From positions 3,100,001-3,164,000 of the forward strand of contig NC_018513.1 of NCBI RefSeq assembly GCF_000292915.1: a stretch of 64,000 bases of DNA, in the 5' to 3' direction. The notes beneath the pieces were generated by a model. It was given only the letters and a program-made list of their open reading frames with translations. It was not told the DNA's origin and did no database searches. Of the stretch, positions 60,211 through 64,000 are shown one piece after another (the first letter of the stretch is position 1; each line of letters begins with the position of its first letter). The stretch comes from Burkholderia cepacia GG4 (GTDB lineage Bacteria > Pseudomonadota > Gammaproteobacteria > Burkholderiales > Burkholderiaceae). The position numbers and the translations under genes were made by a program.

Positions 60211-60216
60211 TATAAT
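60211..60216 (+). promoter_or_regulatory. -10 element of speE
   Basis: TATAAT on the plus strand with a weak -35 (TTTCCG, 60188-60193, 17-base spacer). The start point would be near 60223, just ahead of the GTG at 60254, which rules out the ATG at 60173. Confidence 0.6.
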
Positions 60217-60253
60217 TCAGACGTCGGAACTGCCCGCCCCGAGCGGCCTAACC

Positions 60254-61111
60254 GTGAGCACAACTCTTCTCTTCCATCCCACGCCCGACGCCGCCTACGG
60301 CTTCCCGAACGCACGGCGGCTCGCGCACGTCGCGTCGCCGCACCAGCACATCGAGGTCTGGGAAACCCCACAGCTCGGCCGCCTGTTTACACTGGACGGC
60401 CGGCCGATGACGTCGGTCGGCGACGAATACGTGTACCACGAGTGCATGACGCACCCGGCCGCGCTCGCGCATCCGTGCCCGCGCAAGGTGCTCGTGCTCG
60501 GCGGCGGCGACGGCGGCGCCGCGCGCCAGTTGCTCAAGCACGCGTGCATCGAGCGGATCGTCGTCGCGGAACTCGACGACGAAGTGGTCGGCATGGCGCG
60601 CCGCTATCTCGACGACGTGCACCAGGGTGCGCTCGACGACCCGCGCGTCGAAGTCGTGATCGGCGACGCCGGGCATTTCGTCGCGTCGACCGTCGAGCAT
60701 TTCGATCTCGTCGTGTTCGACCTCACGCCGCCCGATTCGCCGGCCGCCGGCCTCTATACGCGCGAGTTCTACGCGCGGCTCAAGCGGATCCTCACGCCGT
60801 GCGGCGCGATCTCGATGCATCTCGGCTCGCCCGTGTTCCACGCGTCGCGCATCGCCGCGCTGCTGGACGACCTGCGCGCGAGCTTCGCGGTCGTCGATCC
60901 GCTGTCCGCGCACGTGCCGCTTTACGGCTCCCAATGGCTGATGGCAATCGCGAGCGACACGCTCGATGCGGCCGCGCTGTTCGCGCACGACATCGACGAA
61001 CGCCTCGTCGCCCGCCACGTGCAGGGATTGCGCTACTACGATGCGCGACTCCATGCGGCCCTTTTTGCCCTGCCGCGCGCGCTGCGCGATACACTGGGCG
61101 TTCGCCGCTGA
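60254..61111 (+). CDS. speE: polyamine aminopropyltransferase (spermidine synthase)
   Basis: 285 aa. GTG start at 60254 (VSTTLLFHPTPDAAYGF), chosen because the promoter -10 lies at 60211, downstream of the ATG at 60173. Motifs: LVLGGGDGGAARQLLKH (S-adenosylmethioninamine site, about residues 80-96), GDEYVYHECMTHPA (about 58), VVFDLTPPDSPAAGLYTREF (about 156-175). Transfers aminopropyl groups to putrescine-like acceptors. The amine acceptor cannot be told. Confidence 0.88.
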   Translation: MSTTLLFHPTPDAAYGFPNARRLAHVASPHQHIEVWETPQLGRLFTLDGRPMTSVGDEYVYHECMTHPAALAHPCPRKVLVLGGGDGGAARQLLKHACIERIVVAELDDEVVGMARRYLDDVHQGALDDPRVEVVIGDAGHFVASTVEHFDLVVFDLTPPDSPAAGLYTREFYARLKRILTPCGAISMHLGSPVFHASRIAALLDDLRASFAVVDPLSAHVPLYGSQWLMAIASDTLDAAALFAHDIDERLVARHVQGLRYYDARLHAALFALPRALRDTLGVRR

Positions 61112-61304
61112 GCTTCCGGGCAGCCGCATCGTTCTGCTGGTTCATCGCGACTTCTCCCGCGATCGGCCTGCGACGCGCAGGCCCGCAACGATGCAGGCGG
61201 CGCGCCGACCTACCCGCCAGGCGCCCCGGCGCCCCCTGCTCGACCGCCAGGCACGGGACCGGCGTCGCCGTCAAAGCGCCAACACTGTTCCACAGGAGAT
61301 TTTC

Positions 61305-61721
61305 ATGACCGATCCACGTCCGGCCAACGTGCCTTGGTTGACGCCTTATCTGGCCGTGCGCAATGCGCACGCGGCCATCGAGTTCTTCCAGGCCGCATTC
61401 GGCTTCGAATTGCGCGACGTCCTCGACGAGGACGGCGCGATCATGCACGTCGAGATGGTCTACCGTGGCCAGCTGATCGTGATGTTCGCGCCCGAAGGCG
61501 CGTTCGGCTCGACCGCGCTCACGCCAAAGCGTGCGGACGCAACCGCCCCGCAGTCGTTTTATCTGTATGTCGACGACGTCGACACAACCTGGCAGCGCGC
61601 GCTCGACGCGGGCGCGAAATCGCTGAGCGTGCCCCAGGACCAGTTCTGGGGCGACCGCTTCGCGCAGGTCGAGGATCTCGACGGCTACCGCTGGGCGCTC
61701 GCGCGCCGCCTCGGCACATGA
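61305..61721 (+). CDS. VOC-family protein (glyoxalase/bleomycin-resistance fold)
   Basis: 138 aa from the ATG at 61305, preceded by CAGGAGATTTTC. Two beta-alpha-beta-beta-beta modules: LTPYLAVRNAHAAIEFFQAA (about residues 12-31) and FYLYVDDVDTTWQRALDAGA (about 86-105), then the PhnB-like DRFAQVEDLDGYRWALA near the C-terminus. Metal ligand pattern and substrate are uncertain. The TGA overlaps ATG of an alternative rsmE start. Confidence 0.85.
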   Translation: MTDPRPANVPWLTPYLAVRNAHAAIEFFQAAFGFELRDVLDEDGAIMHVEMVYRGQLIVMFAPEGAFGSTALTPKRADATAPQSFYLYVDDVDTTWQRALDAGAKSLSVPQDQFWGDRFAQVEDLDGYRWALARRLGT

Positions 61722-61738
61722 GCGGAGCCACGATACAC

Positions 61739-62506
61739 ATGAGTGAAGCCACCACCACCGCGGCCGTGCCGCGCTTTTTCGTCGAAGCGGCGCTGCGCGC
61801 CGATGCGACGCTCGCCTTGCCGGCCGACGTCGCGCGTCACGCGCAGGTGCTGCGGCTGCAGCCCGGCGACGCGCTCGCGCTGTTCGACGGCAGCGGCGGC
61901 CAGTACCGCGCGCGGCTCGTCGAGATCGACAAGCGCAGCGCCCTCGCGCAGATCGAAGCGTTCGATCCGGCCGAGGCCGAGCCACCCTACCGCGTGACGC
62001 TCGCACAAGGCATCGCCGGCGGCGACAAGATGGACTGGGTGATCGAGAAGGCCGTCGAACTCGGCGTCGCGGCGGTCGTGCCGCTGTCGACCGCACGCGG
62101 CGTCGTGAAATTGTCGGGCGAGCGCGCGGACAAGCGCGTCGCGCACTGGCGCGGCGTCGTGCGCGCGTCGTGCGAGCAGTGCGGGCGCAACCGCGTGCCC
62201 GACGTCGCGGCGGTACGCGGCTTCGGCGCGTGGCTCGATACGCTGCCGGCGGCGCCGGCCGACGGCGAGTTGAGGCTGCTGCTGTCGCCGCGCGCGAGCA
62301 TCCCGTTCGCGTCGCTGCCCGACGCGCCGCCCGCAGCGGCCGTCACGCTGCTGATCGGGCCCGAAGGCGGGCTGTCGCCGGACGAAGAAAACGCGGCCCG
62401 TGCATGCGGGTTCACCGCGCTGTCGCTTGGGCCGCGCGTGCTGCGCACCGAGACGGCCGGCGCGGCCGTGCTTGCGGCGCTCGCGGCGCGCTGGGGCGGC
62501 TGGTGA
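61739..62506 (+). CDS. rsmE: 16S rRNA (uracil1498-N3)-methyltransferase RsmE
   Basis: 255 aa from the ATG at 61739 (MSEATTTAAVPRFFVEA). An ATG at 61718 overlaps the VOC gene stop (ATGA) and would add 7 residues by coupling; both are possible. Motifs: DKMDWVIEKAVELGVAAVVP (about residues 95-114), LLIGPEGGLSPDEE (about 204-217) and LGPRVLRTETAG (about 232), the knotted SPOUT fold. Methylates U1498 of 16S rRNA. Followed by a 14-bp hairpin. Confidence 0.92.
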   Translation: MSEATTTAAVPRFFVEAALRADATLALPADVARHAQVLRLQPGDALALFDGSGGQYRARLVEIDKRSALAQIEAFDPAEAEPPYRVTLAQGIAGGDKMDWVIEKAVELGVAAVVPLSTARGVVKLSGERADKRVAHWRGVVRASCEQCGRNRVPDVAAVRGFGAWLDTLPAAPADGELRLLLSPRASIPFASLPDAPPAAAVTLLIGPEGGLSPDEENAARACGFTALSLGPRVLRTETAGAAVLAALAARWGGW

Positions 62507-62513
62507 TGAGGTC

Positions 62514-62546
62514 GACGTGCCGTGCCACGAGGTGGCACGGCACGTC
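62514..62546 (+). terminator. 14-bp perfect hairpin after rsmE, no T run
   Basis: GACGTGCCGTGCCA and TGGCACGGCACGTC flank CGAGG, 7 bases past the rsmE stop. No T tract follows, so it may be a pause or Rho-assisted end, or protect the mRNA 3' end. Confidence 0.55.
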
Positions 62547-62702
62547 CCGGCCCGCACGCCACCCGGCCGCGGTGCAATACGTACCCGACGCGACGGCTGC
62601 CGCAGCCGGGCCGACCGGAATTGTCTCGAAAAAACGGGTCAGATGAAAAGTGGGGGTCGGCGCGCGACGTGCCGCGCCGGCCGGTCCGCATCGCGCGGAC
62701 GC

Positions 62703-62727
62703 AAAAAAGCCCGCTCGACGCGGGCCT
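62703..62727 (-). terminator. terminator of the RNase-barstar operon
   Basis: GCCCGC and GCGGGC pair around TCGAC, with six T's on the minus strand, 42 bases past the barstar stop. Confidence 0.85.
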
Positions 62728-62769
62728 TTCGGCGGATCGGCCGCGCTCGGGCGGCCGACGGAATCGCGC

Positions 62770-63330
62770 TTACGCGAACGAGTAGAACACGCGGAACGCG
62801 ACCTTGCGCTCGGCCCAGAACTCGGCGGCTTCGCGGAACACGTCGAGCAGCGTCTCGCGCCCTTCCTTGTCGAATTTCTGCGCGATCGGCAGCCCTTCGA
62901 GGACGATCACGAAACCGGGCTGCGCGCCGGCCTTCGCGACGAGGTCGGTCAGGCAGTCGTACAGCGCGTCGTAGTTTTTCCCGAAATGCTTCGGAAACAG
63001 GAACGACGTCGCGATCGTCTCCATCACTTCCTGCTTCGACTGCGCGGCGCCGCAGTACGCGTACAGGAAATGCTGGCCGAGCCGGCCGGCTTCGTCGGCA
63101 AGATCCTGCACGCGGAACGCGCGGATCGACTGCACGAGATTGGGTCGCACGGTCGTGAAAAGGCTCATAGGCTCCTCGTTCGATGAAAGCCCGTCGGCTT
63201 CCTGTTGCTCCGGCGCGCCGCCGGCCTGTGCCGCCGCGTGAAGTTGGATCACGCGCTGAAACAGATTGCCGTCGCCGGCCGCGAACAGTTCCGCCGCCGC
63301 CGTATCGTGCGCGTAGATGGAGTCGCTCAT
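62770..63330 (-). CDS. barstar-family ribonuclease inhibitor, possibly with N-terminal extension
   Basis: I use the ATG at 63330 (MSDSIYAHDTAAAELFA, 186 aa), 17 bases after the RNase stop; an ATG at 63339 is also in frame. An ATG at 63168 (MSLFTTVRPNLVQSI, 132 aa) has a good GAGGAG ribosome site but would leave 178 bases untranslated within the operon. The barstar core is the C-terminal 95 residues (HFGKNYDALYDCLTDLVAK, GFVIVLEGLPIAQKF, FREAAEFWAERKVAFRVF). Barstars bind and neutralise the paired barnase-type RNase in the cytoplasm. Pairing, spacing and shared strand support a toxin-immunity or secretion-safety role. Confidence 0.75.
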   Translation of the reverse strand: MSDSIYAHDTAAAELFAAGDGNLFQRVIQLHAAAQAGGAPEQQEADGLSSNEEPMSLFTTVRPNLVQSIRAFRVQDLADEAGRLGQHFLYAYCGAAQSKQEVMETIATSFLFPKHFGKNYDALYDCLTDLVAKAGAQPGFVIVLEGLPIAQKFDKEGRETLLDVFREAAEFWAERKVAFRVFYSFA

Positions 63331-63346
63331 GCCGTTCATCCCGAAG

Positions 63347-63778
63347 TCATTCAACAATACGTTTAAAACTGTTGTAGTGGTCGTCCGTGTAATAACAGTT
63401 GTCGATCCGGCGCAACGGCCCGCCACACACGATCCGGCGCGCGCCGCGATTGCGTGCGCGTGGCGTCGGCACCGTGTACTCGTGGTAGTAGCCGCGCTTC
63501 GCCTTCGGCAGGATCCGCTCGCGGTTGCCGAATACGACGCCGTCCTTCTCGTACGGATAGGGGCCACCGGCGCCGATCAGGCCAAGCGTGGTCACGGCCT
63601 CGCGCGGCAGACGGGCGGTCGGGATCGTATCGACCCCGCCGACGGCCAGGTCGGCCGAAGCGGCCTGCCGTGCGTAAGCGGCGGAAACCAGACTGCCCGT
63701 CGGCGTGCCGACGATACCCATCGCGAACATCGCGAAGACGGACGCGAGCGCGCCGTTGCGGAGCCACTTGCGTGCCAT
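63347..63778 (-). CDS. secreted guanyl-specific ribonuclease (barnase/RNase Sa-type)
   Basis: 143 aa from the ATG at 63778. Signal peptide: MARKWLRNGA, hydrophobic ALASVFAMFAMGIV, likely cut before QAASADL (about residue 37). The mature domain of about 105 aa matches the N1/T1/barnase group: Glu100 in GYYHEYTVPTP, Arg115 in ARRIVCGG, His134 in YTDDHYNSF, the expected catalytic triad. Two cysteines (118, 128) could form a disulfide. Exported RNase; the barstar-like gene follows 8-17 bases later. Confidence 0.9.
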   Translation of the reverse strand: MARKWLRNGALASVFAMFAMGIVGTPTGSLVSAAYARQAASADLAVGGVDTIPTARLPREAVTTLGLIGAGGPYPYEKDGVVFGNRERILPKAKRGYYHEYTVPTPRARNRGARRIVCGGPLRRIDNCYYTDDHYNSFKRIVE

Positions 63779-64000
63779 GAACCAGGGTTCCCGCTGTTAA
63801 ATCAAGTAGTTGACGACCAACAAAGGCGTTAGCGTAGCGCTATTGTCCGCGCGAATCAATGTTCGTTTGGGAACCGAAAGGCCAGCGCCGCACGGAATCG
63901 CGCATTTTTTACCGAAATAAGACTACATTTATCTTACACAAGCTAAAATGCGTGCGGCATCTCTCGCATGGCAAGACCCTGCCTCCTTGCCACGCTCGTT
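63779..64000. other. non-coding end of window
   Basis: Upstream region of the RNase gene. AT content rises near 63910-63950 (TTTTTTACC, TAAGACTACATTTATC), which may hold the promoter of the RNase-barstar operon or of a gene beyond the edge. I see no gene, repeat or RNA. Confidence 0.5.

Overview
The window is high-GC (roughly two thirds G+C) Betaproteobacterial chromosome. Gene order (dusB-fis-purH-ruvCAB; rplM-rpsI; gdhA next to gltIJKL; bamE/fur; leuS-lptE-holA) and protein sequences point to Burkholderia, most likely the Burkholderia cepacia complex. This is a judgement from family knowledge, not a database match. It looks like a core-chromosome segment: I see no phage, IS element, integrase, CRISPR array or tRNA gene, and coding style is uniform.

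Layout. 1-6.4 kb: the 3' end of a UbiH-type hydroxylase, then dusB-fis, purH and ruvCAB. 6.5-12.5 kb: an MpaB-type protein, a ParB-like lipoprotein, then a phosphatase, dtd and tyrS on the minus strand, anmK, and erpA. 12.6-15.5 kb: rplM-rpsI, a small periplasmic protein, a compact predicted sRNA, an OsmC protein and the RNase P RNA (rnpB). 15.5-26.5 kb: DUF3025-pyrC, a class II amidotransferase, gltIJKL, gdhA, a LysR regulator and purB. 26.5-35 kb: a PuuB-like oxidase with a divergent TetR regulator, gntK-gluconate permease, edd-eda with the divergent RpiR/HexR regulator, and hemJ. 35-44.6 kb: proA, holA, lptE, leuS, exbD, exbB, dapB, bamE and divergent fur. 44.8-51.2 kb: allantoicase-AllA, dctA with a GntR regulator, and a LysR/MFS divergent pair. 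51.3-56.8 kb: an L-idonate/ketogluconate cluster (IdnD-like dehydrogenase, 2-hydroxyacid dehydrogenase, MHS transporter, IdnO-like SDR, divergent LysR). 56.9-63.8 kb: gapA, tkt, speE, a VOC protein, rsmE, and a secreted RNase/barstar pair. The last 220 bases hold no gene I can see.

How the genes work together. Several neighbourhoods form one carbon theme. Idonate/ketogluconate dehydrogenases lead to gluconate, GntK makes 6-phosphogluconate, Edd and Eda make pyruvate and glyceraldehyde-3-phosphate, and GapA/Tkt carry on. A nitrogen theme runs through gltIJKL (glutamate/aspartate uptake), gdhA, allantoicase/AllA and the PuuB-like oxidase.

The strongest new observations are regulatory and RNA-level. 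(1) An about 91-nt minus-strand sRNA candidate at 14186-14276 has a near-consensus promoter, three hairpins, and a CUCCUCC anti-Shine-Dalgarno motif in the middle loop. (2) Perfect or near-perfect operators sit exactly on predicted promoters for the PuuB-like oxidase, edd and dctA, each beside its probable regulator. (3) The secreted RNase and barstar form a pair in which the inhibitor may carry an unusual N-terminal extension.
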